The notes: generated by a model not told the origin, from the letters alone. A stretch of 64,000 bases of DNA from Nomia melanderi (GCF_051020985.1 NC_135007.1:1175001-1239000), one strand, 5' to 3'. Positions 33,141-46,175 are shown, counted from the stretch's first letter. Program-made: numbers and translations.

Positions 33141-36100
33141 GTATGTAATTTGAGTATTGGTTATGTTACAATGTACCGCGAAAATGCTTTTGTTATTATA
33201 AAATACTAAACTTGAAACAGTATTATAAGTTTTACATAGTAATATACACTCGGTTAAGAAAATTGTTCTACATTTTACGCTTTCAGAATCTAAAAAGTGC
33301 AATTTTCATTTATAATTCTTCCATGAGGAAATTGTCTTGGTTATTTTTTTAGGACTATGTAATTGTATGTAGAACAACATTAATACATTTGAAATATATT
33401 ATAAGTGATTGCACATAAAATCTAAATATTTAAAAATTATTTAATATTTTTTACAAATTTGTTTCAATTTTTTTTTAGACATCTTGAGTAGAAATAATTG
33501 CAATTTCTTTCTTTACCTGTAGATAAGAAATTATATTTTAATAGATAGAAAATATAATTTATATCTTACTTATATGACTTAAAAGAAAGTATTTTTTTAA
33601 TTCTGTTAATTCTTTTCAATTTGTTTTAGAAATCTTTCTTGGCATTAATAGTTACAGGTACAACTCTTTCATAGATATATAATTTTAATACTCATTTAGA
33701 CCGTTCTCGTTCTTAGAATTTCACTGCGAAAGGATGAAATACCTATAAAATATCACATTACTATTTTCTGGTAAATAGGTAATTGAAAATATTTTCATTA
33801 TAATATAAAATTATAATTAGTTATTTGAATTTAATAAAGGAAAAGACATTTCTACATTTTGTAATTGTAGTAGTACATTATTTGTACACTTTTCAAATAA
33901 TTGATTGTATTTTAAAAGAGAATATTCCATTATTTGCTTTTGTGTGTGCCATTATGTGTTTAATGTTTTAAATTTAATCTTGGACATAGCAAAATTCTAA
34001 GTAGTTTAATTAATTAACAGGACTTTAATTATATAATGTAAAAAAAAGTATATCAAATCCTTGTTTCTACGTTATTTTATAAAAGATCATATAAACTAAA
34101 ATAGTAAGGTTCTTTGTGTTTTAATGTTTATTTTACCTACATAATTTTTGAAATATCGTTGACAATCCAAATAAACATTTAGTACCTATAAGAAAATAAT
34201 AAATAAAGTGAAGTTATTGAGAATTTAAAAAATTTCTATTCATTTATTGATATCTAAAAAATAACATTGTGAAATTTTTACACAATTATGTGTCAATAAT
34301 GATTGTGTTTGTACATTTTATCATCAATAATATTATATGTATTCAATTTTAAATATTTCAGGATATTTTTTACTGTATAAAGAATATTTTAAATATACAT
34401 TGGAATATTTATAATAGTAAATATACTATTGTATAATGTTATATAGTTTCACAGCACATTAAATCTGTATATACTCTTATATATGTTAATGTTTCAGTGG
34501 TTATCTTACATTGATAATTGTAGTATTTTTAATTTCATAAAGTTATGAAAGTACAGCAGTAGAATAAATGTCTTAATATATTTTGTTGTATTTTTTACAT
34601 ATTAAATGTTACAAAATATTACAAAATCAACATGTTTGTGGAAATAAATTTCTATTTACATACACATGTGTAACAAGGTTAATAATATGTAATAAATGAT
34701 CATAATCAATTGTTTTAAGTTATGTAATAACTAATTTGTGTCTGAGGGTTCATACGAATTGTAAGATATATTAAAGAATTAATTTAGGCATAAACTTTAA
34801 ACTAATTATATTGTTACTAATTTCTAGTTATAATTTCACTGTTACTGAAATTTTCAGAGTACTTTAAAATATATATCATTCGATAATAAATAAACATTAT
34901 TTAATAACTTCCATAGTGTACCATAGGAGTACATGTCTTGAGATATCTTGCATTAAAATAATAAAAAAAAAATTTCTCGCTTATGTTGGTTTGCACTGGA
35001 ACTACAAATAAGAGGTTTTCAATACACAGTACAATTTTTATATTAGTAATAAACCAGCATAAATAATTTTAGAATAGAATACACCTTAAAATAAGATAAA
35101 TATTTTCAATCAGTTTATTAAGGAGATATTATGATCTAGAACTTGCAAAATTCAATTTTTTGATTTTTGCATTTTCTTAAAATATATGTGTTCGTCAACG
35201 CATGTGTAAAAAGATTTATTTGAATTTGTAAAATTCATTTGTTAATTATATCTATTTGATGAGCTCAATGATGCACAATTATACTGTAATTGCAGATACG
35301 TTTTTCCTTTTCGCTTGACAGTTATTCATAAATGATCTGATTTAGAAAGGAAGGGGTTTTTAGATTCTTTTTGGTCACTTCTAATAAATTTTTAAGAAGA
35401 TTTACTTTAAGCAGAACAAGTAACATTTAATTTTAAATATTTTTCATTTCTTTTGCATACAAATGGATATATAGAGAACAACAGCAATAGATACTATGTA
35501 TACAGGTTGGTCAACACAAAGAAGATCTTGTTCAAATTACTATTAAAGATGAAAAAGAATATACAAATCAGAATTTGAACTTTAGACTATCACTATATTT
35601 TTAAATGAAAACATATTTTATTTTTTGTGTTTCGTCCCATAGGTATTTATGTTCATACTAATAAAAATGTTGCCTCACTTGTATGTGTCAGATCTCGCAT
35701 ATTTTTATATACCGTGATTTGAAAAAATGTATTGAACAGTATGAATAGTATTAAACATGTGTACAAAAGGATTAAAATGAAACAAAAATAACTTTTTGAT
35801 TTTAAACAAATCACAAAAGAAGTTAATAGTTAATCATCAAAAATAATGCTCTGGACAAAAATATCCCCATAAACTAAATATTTCTATCATCTTATAGAGT
35901 AATATGTATTTTGATGAATTCTAAGGTTTTCATATAGAATGCAATTGTAAAGTACAAGTAAGAAATACCAAACACTGATTGACAATAATTGTGATACCCA
36001 TAATTTGATATCAATAATACGTTTCTTAATAACAAATGTAAATATATGCTTGCAATAATAACACTGTTGGTCGCTGAATATTCATAAATCTGCTTTTCAT

Positions 36101-37150
36101 CAAGCCTCAAAAACTTCTAAAGTTTTCGCACCTAAGGTTACTTGAAAATCATACTAGAAAATGATATGGATCAATAATTTCATCTTGATTCAAGCTATTA
36201 CATTATAACAAAAATATCTAGTTATACATGTAAGAATATCGATGATCTTGATATCTTGCAAAATATGACTTCGAGGGAAGAATTATTTGCATCACAATAT
36301 GCGTCTTCTCGAATTTAGTAATTGGTAATATTGCAGTGTATGGACCATGTTTCCAATTTTCATAAAATGGACATATGTTGTAGTAATGCTCATTTTGAAT
36401 AATTTGTTTTCTGTCATCTTTTTTTTAGTTTCAAAGATAATCGTAAAAAATTTTTGCTACCACTAGACTAGATTCTATACAGTCACTCACAAGATTCAGC
36501 ATACACTTATGTTGATAGCCATAATTAGTAAGAGAATGGATAAAAAATTACCTACACTTATTGTTATAGTTTAGGGAGCAATTATTAAAAGAATTTTTTA
36601 AATAACACTAACTATTTACTTATATTTAACAAAAATGTAAAATTATTAGTTGTTTATTATTTAAAAAATAAGTAATTAGTTACAAAATGGTGCTCCTCAC
36701 CGATTTCTATGATTCTTTAATATGTTGTTGTAAACGTAATTCTAAGCAACTTCTTCGTATACATGTAACTCCGGGTCGGTCTTAGTTTTCGAAATAATCG
36801 CAAAAAAACTGTTGATATTACTACATTAAACTGTGCATATACGTGCACATCCGTGGTAGCATATGTGCGTCAACATGGAATGAATACTTATCTGCCGTTT
36901 CCATAAACGCATCGGGGTGGACGAGGTTCGTAGATACAATAGATGAACCGTTTGAAACAGAAACTACGGCAGCAACATTAGTTTTCATAAAATCGATGGA
37001 TATTGTAAAAATCGATGTTTTCATCAACTTTTTTCTGTGATAAGAGTAATAGAGATTGATATTGGTATTGTTTGGAGCAGTTTTTTCGGGATGAGGAGAG
37101 GGGGAAAAGATCGCTTAATGTTAAGCTAAACTAAACTATATTTATACATA
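33141..37150. other. Probable metaxin intron 1 or flanking DNA
   Basis: About 4 kb of AT-rich sequence. I searched it by eye for a metaxin second exon and found none. Nothing else recognisable. Confidence 0.4.
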
Positions 37151-38797
37151 CACTACCGCTCAAAAGTATCCGGACACTTGCTTTTGTTCTATAAAACATA
37201 GTTTAACTTTGTACGAAAGGTATTTAGAATGGTTATATCAATTGTAATTATTATTGTAACCTTTTTGAGGTATCATAGCATAGTAGAATTAATTTTTATG
37301 TACAAAATGTATAATGAGTATGCAGAAATAAAATTTCTGCACAGAAATACAAAATCTAATGGAACGATCTCGACGCTTAAAAGAATCTCAAGTTCCACTT
37401 TGTTTCATCTCTATGGCGCAGAACGAGTTCATAGAGTTCTTCAATACGTATTAAGTGTCTGTAAACTGTTGATGATATGTTTATGTTCTCTCGATAGAGA
37501 TAAGAATGGAGGTAACGCTATGCACTCGCCAGCTTCGCTTTAGTTCGTCTGTAGCTTCTTTTCCATGAAGATATGAATTCGAAACGAGAATTATCGATAC
37601 AGAAACGTGCCAGTATCCTTACACTTGCAGAAGAAGGATATACAGTTAGAGAAATTGCACTGCGTCAGAAAATTGCGAAGTCAACAGTACATGACACTAT
37701 TAAAAAGTATGCAACAAGTAAAGATTGCTCATCAAAAAAAAGAATAGGACGACCAGCAAAAACTACAAAATCCGAAGACCGATTTATCGAAACCATAAGT
37801 AAACGTAACAGACGTCTTACTGCATCAGAAATCACTGCGGAAGTTAATAGGGCAAGGCAAGATCCCATCAGCGTGGCGACGGTCAAACGGCGGCTAGTGA
37901 ATGTTGGTCTCCGTGGATGTGTGGCTGTTAAAAAACCACTTTTAAGACCAATAAATAAGAGAAAACGATACAATTGGGCAAAAGAACACAAAGATTGGAC
38001 AATCTCAAATTGGGAAAACGTGTTATGGACGGATGAGTCCAAGTTCGAAGTTTTTGGCAGCAAAAGACGTCAGTTCGTTCGCAGAAAACCCAACGAAAAA
38101 CTCTTAGACGATTGTGTAGTGCCAACGGTGAAGCATGGGGGTAGTTCGGTTATTGTGTGGGATTGTCTTGGCAAAAATATGGCGGGTGATATAGTCAAAA
38201 TAGACGGCATATTACGCAAGGAACAATATTTAAACATTTTAATTGAACACGCTGTGCCCTCCGGTAGTAGGTTAATAGGATCAAATTTTATATTTATGCA
38301 GGACAATGATCCTAAACACACAGCTAAATTGTGTAAAAACTATTTAGAGACATTAGAGAAAGAAAAACTACTAAAAATTATGCAATGGCCACCACAATCC
38401 CCGGACCTCAACCCCATTCAAAAATTATGGGATGAATTGGACAGAAAAGTGCGTGAAAAGTGCCCAACATCGCAAAAGGACTTATGGAAGTGTTTGCAAG
38501 AAACGTGGAAAGAGATTTCCACAGAAACAATGAAGAAACTGGTAGAAAGATTGCCAAGATTAGTGCAAGCGGTAATATCTAACCGCGGTGGATACGTCGA
38601 TGAATCTCGTATTTAATTTTAGTGTAGTATTGGTAAATTCCACAGACGTAATTTTTAATTTAAAACGTTAGATATTTAATAAGAAATTAGAAATTTTATA
38701 AAAAATCGGTTTTAGTCACTATTTTAGGCACTAACATAAAATTTATGCAACGTTAATACATATTTCGCAAGTGTCCGGATACTTTTGAGCGGCAGTG
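37151..38797 (+). mobile_element. Tc1-like element, complete ends, intact ORF
   Basis: 1,647 bp bounded by inverted repeats of about 30 bp; CACTACCGCTCAAAAGTATC at the left matches the right end with one mismatch. TA duplications lie at 37149-37150 and 38798-38799. One uninterrupted 347-residue transposase fills the middle. The end similarity and open frame suggest a recent insertion. The third catalytic residue is Gln, so self-mobilisation is doubtful. Confidence 0.9.
37573..38616 (+). CDS. Tc1-like transposase, 347 aa, catalytic Glu replaced by Gln
   Basis: Cut-and-paste DNA transposase. Residues 1-50 form a helix-turn-helix (REIALRQKIAKSTVHDTIKK) followed by a GRPAKT AT-hook-like linker (59-64) and a second HTH about 80-110. 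Catalytic region: Asp154 in WTDESKF, Asp244 in MQDNDPKHT, then SPDLNPIQKLW. Gln283 (CAA at 38419-38421) takes the place of the usual Glu, 38 residues after Asp244. VWDCLG stands where VWGC is usual. The length is normal for the family. The ATG at 37573 follows stops in frame and leaves about 420 bp of 5' region after the left repeat. No frameshift or stop is present. Confidence 0.9.
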   Translation: MNSKRELSIQKRASILTLAEEGYTVREIALRQKIAKSTVHDTIKKYATSKDCSSKKRIGRPAKTTKSEDRFIETISKRNRRLTASEITAEVNRARQDPISVATVKRRLVNVGLRGCVAVKKPLLRPINKRKRYNWAKEHKDWTISNWENVLWTDESKFEVFGSKRRQFVRRKPNEKLLDDCVVPTVKHGGSSVIVWDCLGKNMAGDIVKIDGILRKEQYLNILIEHAVPSGSRLIGSNFIFMQDNDPKHTAKLCKNYLETLEKEKLLKIMQWPPQSPDLNPIQKLWDELDRKVREKCPTSQKDLWKCLQETWKEISTETMKKLVERLPRLVQAVISNRGGYVDESRI

Positions 38798-39009
38798 TAT
38801 ATCCATTCTTTTCTTCAAACTAACTTAGTATTTATGCTCTTGTTGCATATATGTTTAATACCTTATTTATATATACTGAATGATAAGGAGCATTGTCCAT
38901 TGCCACCACTATATTTGATAGAATATTGGGTAATCATTGTTTTACAATCGATTTCTCAAAATTCACTACTTCAGGTACTCATATAGCTAGTCGCTTGTAC
39001 TACCGGCTT
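38798..39009. other. Short AT-rich spacer after the Tc1 element
   Basis: No feature seen apart from the TA duplication at its left edge. Confidence 0.4.
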
Positions 39010-39500
39010 TAAAAGCTAATTTTGCATTTGGAACAAATTTTTTCTTATCGTCCGCATGTAAAATTATTAATTGGTAATGCGTGCTAGTATTCTGCAACGT
39101 TTTGATTTCTTTACTTCATCAGCATTTTCCACAAGACAAAGTATTATCTACCCATGTTTCATCAATGTAGATAGTATTTCTATTTTCACTTCTGTAATGA
39201 AATATTTTCTTTTTATCTCTCCAGGCTACTATATTTGGCCTTTCAATTAAAACTTTTCTTACGTTATTGTATTTGTTGAAATGTATTTGTTTGCGGATGC
39301 CACTTACATAATAACTTTGAACACGATGGTATAATCTTCTTTTATATATAAAATTGATTGATTGTATTTCTTATTAATGTTTTATTATCTTTAAACCAGT
39401 AAAATATATTGCCTTTTATTTCCGGTCATCTTTTTCGGAGTGATGACAAAATTCTTTCGGAATTGAATCTTTTGTTTCTAATTTTGTTTCCCTACTGATA
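39010..39500 (-). pseudogene. DDE transposase relic (IDETW type)
   Basis: The minus strand reads NTIYIDETWVDNTLSCGKC at about 39170-39120. This resembles the LDETWxNxxH block of a transposase-like family common in insect genomes. Upstream KVLIERPNIVAWRDKKKIFHY fits the same protein. No start, ends or other catalytic blocks are readable. Confidence 0.45.
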
Positions 39501-39669
39501 AACCAGTATAATTAGGAACTCGAGTATTCGGTTTGTATAGTGGATGAAGCGATACTGACAGCAAATTAATATTGAGTTGGATAAAACTAAACTTCTTAAC
39601 ATTTCATAACACGTAAGCAAATGTAACATAAGTAGACACTAAATAAATAGACACTTTTACGAATGATTC

Positions 39670-40210
39670 AACGATTATTGTTTAAAGTGGCTTTGGCGGG
39701 AACATTTGTACAAGTAGAGGGCTTGGTGCCAACTGCCTTGATGATTAACATGGCTTTTTTTGCCAAAAGTCCATGAAATCCTCCCATGTCGGAGAGTGGA
39801 GAAAAGGATGGGTGAGATCGGAGGATACGGCAATCTCGGGGGCAGGTCCCTTGACAGCCTGGTTGTAGCTAATGGTGTTTTTGGGCCCAGTGTAGGGCTT
39901 GATTTTTCCAGAACAAGGAAGGTTGAGTTTGAAGCTTGGAATGCTGGTGGATTATTATAGGCTACAGGAGTGATTGTGCGTGGGGTATTGGAACGCTTAC
40001 TGACGTATGTCAGTAGTCGAAGATACTGAGAGAAATTAACAGTGTGAGCTCTAATGTAGTTGGTACAGTTGGGTGTGTGGGGGAGGGTTCTGGTTTTTGG
40101 GGCAAGTTCTGGACTCGTATGCAGAACCACATTTAACGCAAGGGGGGTCTTAGTACCAGTTTGTCGAGGAGTGTCCAAAAGCTTGCAATAGAACAGAAAT
40201 CCGATTCTGT
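39670..40210 (-). pseudogene. Non-LTR retrotransposon gag relic
   Basis: In alternating minus-strand frames, CVKCGSAYESRTCPKNQ, then CTNYIRAHTVNF and YLRLLTYVSKR resemble the zinc-knuckle and HTANYRGC tail of jockey-type gag proteins (C..CG..H....C, then HTANY-GC). Frame changes separate the pieces, although one 167-residue frame is open by chance. This is a weak assignment. Confidence 0.4.
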
Positions 40211-40284
40211 TTACCGTTGTTAAGATGGTTCCGAGCGGGAAGTTTAGAGTGGTACTTGTTCATGTACCACCTTTTTCTATTAGA

Positions 40285-41165
40285 GATTTGTCATCCCCGC
40301 TGTAGTCCGAGTCTCCTTCCCCAGGGGCTACGTGGTGATCGTGGTATGGGAAGTGGCGGTCCTAGAGTGCCCGAGCTAGGATTTAACCAACCCTTCGTAT
40401 GGACGAGACACCTTGATCTGGCAGGCATTACTTATCCATGTATGGAAGAAGCCGAACAGGTCCCACCAATAGACCTATGATGATTGGTACTACGGGGTCC
40501 GGGTGCCCACGGGCAATGCAATGTAACCCGTCCGGACATTGGCGTTGACTTCGTAGTGGCAGTGGTTGAAAGCCTGCATGCTGGGCGAGAGACCTTTCAA
40601 GGGTCTCGACGTGTGAGCAGTGTCCCACCTGCTCCTGGACCAAATAGGAAATCTGGTAGAGTTTTGGAAAGTGAGCTCGGCGCTACCAACAGTCTACTTT
40701 ACAACAGGTACAAGGAAGTTAAACAGAATTCCGTCTGTAGTCTGAGTCTTCCCCCAGGGGGTGCTGTCTCAGTGCAGTGCTACGGGTGTGGCGATCCCGG
40801 GGGCATAACCCGAGCTGAGCAATGGCCAACCAAGCCAAGGCAGGGACGAGCTGTCTAAATATAGGAGATATGGAGTTTTACTCCTTATCCTAGCGTCGTA
40901 AGGAGTTTACTCCTTATCCTAGTTCAACCAGTAGATCGTGAGGGATTGGTATCTCGGGGATTGGTGCCCAGTGTTCGTGAGGATACTCCGGCCATTTGGT
41001 GTTGGCTTTGAGGGGGCAGTAGTTTAAAGCCTGTATGCTTAGGGACCTCTTTTTCCCGAGTCCCGGCGAATGAATAGCGTCTCAACTATCCCGATAGTAG
41101 CTGGTTGCTAGTAGAGTTTTGGAAAGTGAGCTCGACGCTACTAACAGTCTATTTTCACGGAAGTT
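40285..41165. repeat. GC-rich diverged tandem repeat, two units of about 450 bp
   Basis: Unit 1 (about 40285-40735) and unit 2 (about 40736-41165) share ordered blocks: TGTAGTC(C/T)GAGTCT, AAAGCCTG(C/T)ATGCT, GAGTTTTGGAAAGTGAGCTC and GCTAC(C/T)AACAGTCTA. A third partial start (GTCATCCCC) follows at 41165. The units are clearly GC-richer than flanking DNA. They could be 5'-UTR monomers of a non-LTR element, satellite-like DNA, or old segmental duplication. Confidence 0.6.
40868..40923. repeat. Short duplicated ACTCCTTATCCTAG unit
   Basis: The near-identical segments GGAGTTTTACTCCTTATCCT and GGAGTTTACTCCTTATCCTA lie about 30 bp apart inside the second GC-rich unit. Each contains a small palindrome (GGAGT and ACTCC). 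Confidence 0.6.
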
Positions 41166-41169
41166 GTCA

Positions 41170-43660
41170 TCCCCAGGAGACTACGTTGGTAGCCATTCAC
41201 TCTCTCGCTCACTTACTTTTGCTCTCACTCTTTCGCTCACTTCCTTGATCATCCCCAAGTTCCACGCATAACCTTGGCGGCGCACCTTGGCCCATGCACG
41301 CAGCCATCCACTCGGTCCCAGGCAGCTTCCATTCACAATCCAAGGTTTTCCCAAACATTTGGCCCACTCATTCTTAAATTGATGGCTTCCACTCCAACTT
41401 AAACTAACTTTTATTCTAACTTAAAATCCTGCACAATGTATGATTTTTTAAATAATGTCTAGATTATTATTCTCGCTAGATATTGCCCCATATAAATAAC
41501 ATGTTTATGTTGACCTAGAACAAGGGTGTTTAAATCAGTGCCCGCGGGCACTCTAGTGACACTCCCCTTACAAAAAGTTATCTTCTGCATACCTACTTTT
41601 ATCTGTTTGTATTGAACACTGCATAGAACTGCTTACATAGTATATAGAAATGGAGTTTGTGCGTCGCAACGTCGACAATTATTTTAGCGACGATTAAAAG
41701 ACGGGGAGAAATTTCGTTGGATGAAGTCCTGTCGTATGTATATTAAGTGGACTGTATCTTAGGTGACTGTCACACTAAATGGTGAAAGCTGACTGGTCCA
41801 CAGGGTTGTGGGAAGTTGACTGTACCAGTGGTTAGTGAGAAGTGATGAACTGTCTCTGTTGAGGCGGGAGCAAAGGATTTATTTAAAAATTTGTGAAAGA
41901 AACTTTCTTTGTATGCCCCGCTCCACTCGCTGAATTAACGGCCAGTTGATATTGAGATATTTAAGATGGATGCTTTAAGAATTGCTACTTTATAACCAAT
42001 ATTTAATTTATTATAAAAATGTGAACAGTATGTCTAGTGTGTGATGTGTGTATAAGGACCAATGTCCTTTTGAATATGACTTGACTGTCTCGCTGAATCG
42101 TGAGAAGTGCCGAAGTGCCTTCTCGTCACCGACGTCGACACCTCGTGTTGGTCTCAGTATGAGTTGTCTTTTTTGTTTTAAGCCAATCGGCGCATCTTTT
42201 CCATTTATTGGCTAACGCTCGTTAACCAGCCCCTCTCCGAGCGGGGGTGAGAGCAATGTGTATGTTTATGTGTGTGGGGGGAAGGGGTGGTTCTCGAGGG
42301 TTCGCTGGCTTGCGGAGATTTCCTGCAGGTCGGAACTTGTCTGTCAGTACCGGTGTACATATGTTTGGACGACTCTTCGGAAATCCCGAATTTATGACCT
42401 GGTCGGTTAGTAAGACGACCAAGACAAAATTCTATGCCTATTGTATGCACTGTATATTGACTAAAATAAATGTTTTCTGTCGCGACGGTAAATATGTCGG
42501 TTATAGTAAATACAACTCAAAAGTAGTAAAAAAAGAATGAACACTAAACTTAACTGTCTGTACCGTCCATGTCATAACGAAACTTCGAGAATATTTGTTA
42601 GGGCCTTCCGTATCAGACGGAACAGTCTCCTCGTCCTCGACCACGATAGCTCGTATCGTGTCGAATACGCTGAGTATTCTTGTCTATGTCTCCAATCAAC
42701 ACATTTTTGCCATTTCTTAAAAAACTTTACTACCACGATGGACAGATGCCGGTTGTAGAAACTAAAACTCTATAATATTGACGAAGGACAAACTCTAAAA
42801 TAAACTGTCTATCCCGTTCATGTCATAAACTAAATTTCAAGAATTTCTACTTGCGGTGTTCCTTATAGGGCGGAACAAATGGAAAGAAGTACTCCGTAAC
42901 GGTACAGGGATAAGAGTGGTCTCGTGGCAGTACCGCCTATCTTCTCCTCTGGCGGTCGACAAAATCAGTCATTTAAGCTATTGACGTCACGCGTTACAAA
43001 GAAGTAGTATTCTCAAACTTGTGAGGGGTCTACGGCGTCCCGTGATTTCCCTCAGATTTGAAATCACAACGAGGATTCTACGGCCCGTATAAAATGTAAT
43101 TAATGTTACTTATGCCGGGTAAATTACAGAAATCTGGAAGTTGAAGTATTTACGAAAAGTTTAATGGTGCTGACTATTGATTTTCACGCGTTATTTATGC
43201 ATCCATCTGAAAAGATTAATTACATTTAATTAGCTTTCCTCGAAATTGTTTGTTTCACAAGTAGTGTGCACAACCGTGGGAATTCACGATGTGATTACGG
43301 CAACAATAAGATGGATCAACGGAGGTTGTAAACCTCTGACCGGATTAATATTGTCACCGTAGATTTCTGTACCTAGAAGACTCTCGTGTCCTGACACGAA
43401 CCAAATGCGCGTACATATCATTCACCTTGAATGCATTGCGTTCAACATGTCGTCCAAAGCATTTAGAACTAGCGCGAAACTAATAAACCAAGCAATTACC
43501 AATAACAATATCAAACATAGCTATTATATAACGCGAAAAAGAGGGTATTATTTAAATAATAAGGGTAGACAATTACGTAGATAAATGTAAATCTATATGT
43601 AGAAATTTATATTGTAGAAATGTAACAGAAATGCATACAAACTACGCGCATCTATCCATT
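41170..43660. other. Unassigned DNA between non-LTR debris and the gypsy element
   Basis: No gene recognised. About 41195-41265 has CT-rich CTCTCGCTCACT repeats. Segments at 42541-42640 and about 42790-42880 are an imperfect tandem pair (both with AACTGTCT, GT(C/T)CATGTCATAA and CGGAACA). Possible LTR debris lies near 42200-42500. None of it could be classified. Confidence 0.4.
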
Positions 43661-43882
43661 TTTAAACTTTGATCATTTACAAACATTCAATGATACGTAA
43701 AATTCAAAATTTTTATAGCAACGTGTTCGGACAAGTCTCCTTTATTTTTTGCGACAAATTTTAACTACCTATTGTTTTTAGTTTTCATGTAACACTTGGT
43801 TTTCTGAAAAATTCGGCCGTTTTTACAAAAATCCAGTTTTTTCGAAAACTGGACGTGACTCAGCAATTTGGTTTTTGGATTC
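43661..43882 (-). repeat. Dispersed repeat copy B (partner 12932-13168)
   Basis: Inverted copy of the repeat in sax intron 5. Here it directly abuts the left LTR of the gypsy element, so the retrotransposon probably inserted next to or into an existing copy. Confidence 0.7.
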
Positions 43883-43886
43883 ATAT

Positions 43887-44428
43887 TTATAGTAATCCTG
43901 GATGAGCCCTCAAGTTTATAGTGGGGCTACTATTATTATTAGATATTGAAAATGTGGATCTTCAGAAAAAAGAGAATTAGGAAACAATATATATGTATTT
44001 AATGAGATAAAGAAACAATGTGGACAACACGTAAAAATACAACTTAATACCACGAAGGCCAACACACGACTTTCTATCACGCACCAAAAATGTTCTTCTC
44101 CGCTGTCTCTCACCAAAAAATCCTATGCACGCATTTCCACTCGCTTTTAACACACACCCCCATTCGCTCTGTCTTTCTCACCCTTGCACCCTTCTCACTC
44201 GCATCTTCCGTCCATAGTCAAAATTCACGCAGTCACGTACACACTTTTTTCACGGTTCAGTCGCTCAGTTCCAGACACTCTTCCTCGCATTCTTTCAGCC
44301 ACTCGAGATTGTCTAAACGCACTCACACTATTTTCCAAACATCCCGGCGCCGGTTCGTCGCAATACGACCTGGTCAAACCATTCATCTTACAATACTTTA
44401 ATCTACCCTAAATATTCTAGATACTACA
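43887..44428 (-). repeat. Gypsy 3' LTR
   Basis: Shares TTTATAGTAATCC through AAAAATGTTCTTCT with the right LTR. On the minus strand it starts near TGTAGTATCTAGAATATT just after the pol stop and ends near GGATTACTATAAA. It ends with a 29-bp unit resembling the primer-binding region. Confidence 0.75.
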
Positions 44429-44828
44429 CTCGGCCATTCCTGACCGAACATCTGTCCTCAGATGTTTCATTGTCACTTTCTCCTTCGCTTTCGGATGACA
44501 CTTCACTATCACCATCAATCCACGGCTTCATGTAATCCGCTGCAGTGGACGTCATCTGGGGACCCTCGTGTTCTCCGACCTTGTGTACCGCGTACCGATG
44601 GTTCCGCAGGACCTTAGTCACGCGGTATGGCCCAAGAAACTTCCCATAAAGTTTTAGCCTTTGAGCTACCTGCGTTCTCTTAATGGCTACTAAGTCTTCT
44701 TCTTTATATAATTTTGCCTTTTTTCGTCTTCGGTTATATGTTTTCTTATTTTGTTGCTGTACTTCCGCAATTTTTTCTTTAGCCTGAGCCCTCGTTACGC
44801 TGTTCCTGAAACATGGTGGTCCACTCAT
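44424..44828 (-). pseudogene. Gypsy integrase C-terminal region
   Basis: Encodes QQQNKKTYNRRRKKAKLYKE, DLVAIKR and KFLGPYRVTKVLRNHRY, the basic SH3-like GPF/Y module at the end of gypsy integrases. An acidic tail follows, before a stop next to the 3' LTR. It is in a different frame from the integrase core. Confidence 0.78.
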
Positions 44829-46175
44829 TTTCGATTATTTCCTGGATTCGCAGATCTTCGCGCATCCGTATGTGCGTCCCGAACAACAAATGAAAAGGTG
44901 TAGTTTTCGTGCTTCTACTAGGTGTGGCATTTAAATATTTTTGAGAGTCATCTAGGTACTTGTACCACTGTTCTGCTTTTGGTGCTGCTAATTTACTCAA
45001 TAACGGGATAAGCGTCCTAGTCATTCTCTCTATCTCGCCGTTCGCTCGCGGAATCCCTGTGGTCGTTAATATATGCATAATTCCCTCCTCTTTACAATAG
45101 TCTTCGAACGCGCTAGACGTGAATCTTGTGCCCCTGTCCGAAACTATCCTCCTAGGATTTCCGAAAATTGCAGCCTGCTTCTTTAAACGACTAATTATCT
45201 CCATTGAATTTGTAGTCTTCGTCGCATATAACCATATAAATTTCGAAAACGCGTCAACAACAGCAAAAATGTGTCGGTAATTCTTCGCAGTGGACAGCAA
45301 CGGTCCCAGATGGTCAACATGGAAAGTGTCGAGCGGTACTTCTCCCTTCCCTATACAATTCAAAAAACCTTCTTGCTTCCCATGTTTACGCTCCGCCAAA
45401 ATACAATTAATACAGCTCGCTACAACTTTTTCTACCTTCTGCCGAATCCCCTTAAACCAATAATCATTCTTAACAATGGCCTCAGTCTTTATGACACCGA
45501 AGTGTCCTCGCTCGTGCGCCTGACGGACTACCTGGCTTTGCATTGACCTGGGTACTACTACTAACGGTGCGTCATTTACTTCCCTATATAATATCTCATT
45601 TTTTATTACGTAACCGTCTTTTCGGAATTCCTCGATATCGTCACGAATCCTTTTTAAGTCTTCGTCTACCTGCTGGGCCCTCCGTAGTCTACTAATAATA
45701 CCCTCTTGACCTTCTTCTATTAACATAACCACGGGCAACGGATAATGACTTAATGCATCTACATGCGTCATGCTCTTGCCCGGTCTATGCTCAACTTTAT
45801 AGTCAAATTCCTTGAGAAGCGCCCATCTAGCCACGCGCACGCAAAGATCTTTCTTACGCATTGTTAGTGCAAATGCTTGACAATCGGTTACGACTGTAAA
45901 TGGGATGCCCAGAAGATAGACGCGGAACTTTTTTAATGCTTTTATAATCGCGAGAACCTCAAGTTCGTAATATTTTTCTTGCAATATTTTTCTTCTGCAG
46001 GGGAAGTCTTTCCACTTGAATAGTACACCGGATGAAAACTATTGTCGTTAGCATCGCGCTGTAGCAAACTCGCTCCGTACCCTAAACTACATGCATCAGT
46101 ATGTAACTCAGTTTCCCCTCCTGCCCGATACAATTTTAACACCGGTTTGTTACTTAAACAATCTACGTATTGCAT
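44779..46175 (-). pseudogene. Gypsy RNase H and integrase
   Basis: RNase H starts at 46175 with LHTDACSLGYGASLL and continues after a frameshift near 45960 with LEVLAIIKALKKFR and VTDCQAF, ending KVEHRPGKSMTHVDALSH. Integrase follows with an H-H-C-C zinc region (HERGHFG, CINCI), FHVDHLGP, SDRGTRFTS and ANGEIERM, so the DDE triad is present. A further frameshift lies near 44800. Confidence 0.85.

Noticed and set aside
37229..37543. 104-residue frame inside the Tc1 element upstream of the transposase
   Set aside because: No family match; it lies in the element's 5' non-coding region.
39760..40858. Several plus-strand open frames in the GC-rich stretch
   Set aside because: GC-rich DNA has few stops by chance, the frames match no family, and they cross the tandem unit boundary.
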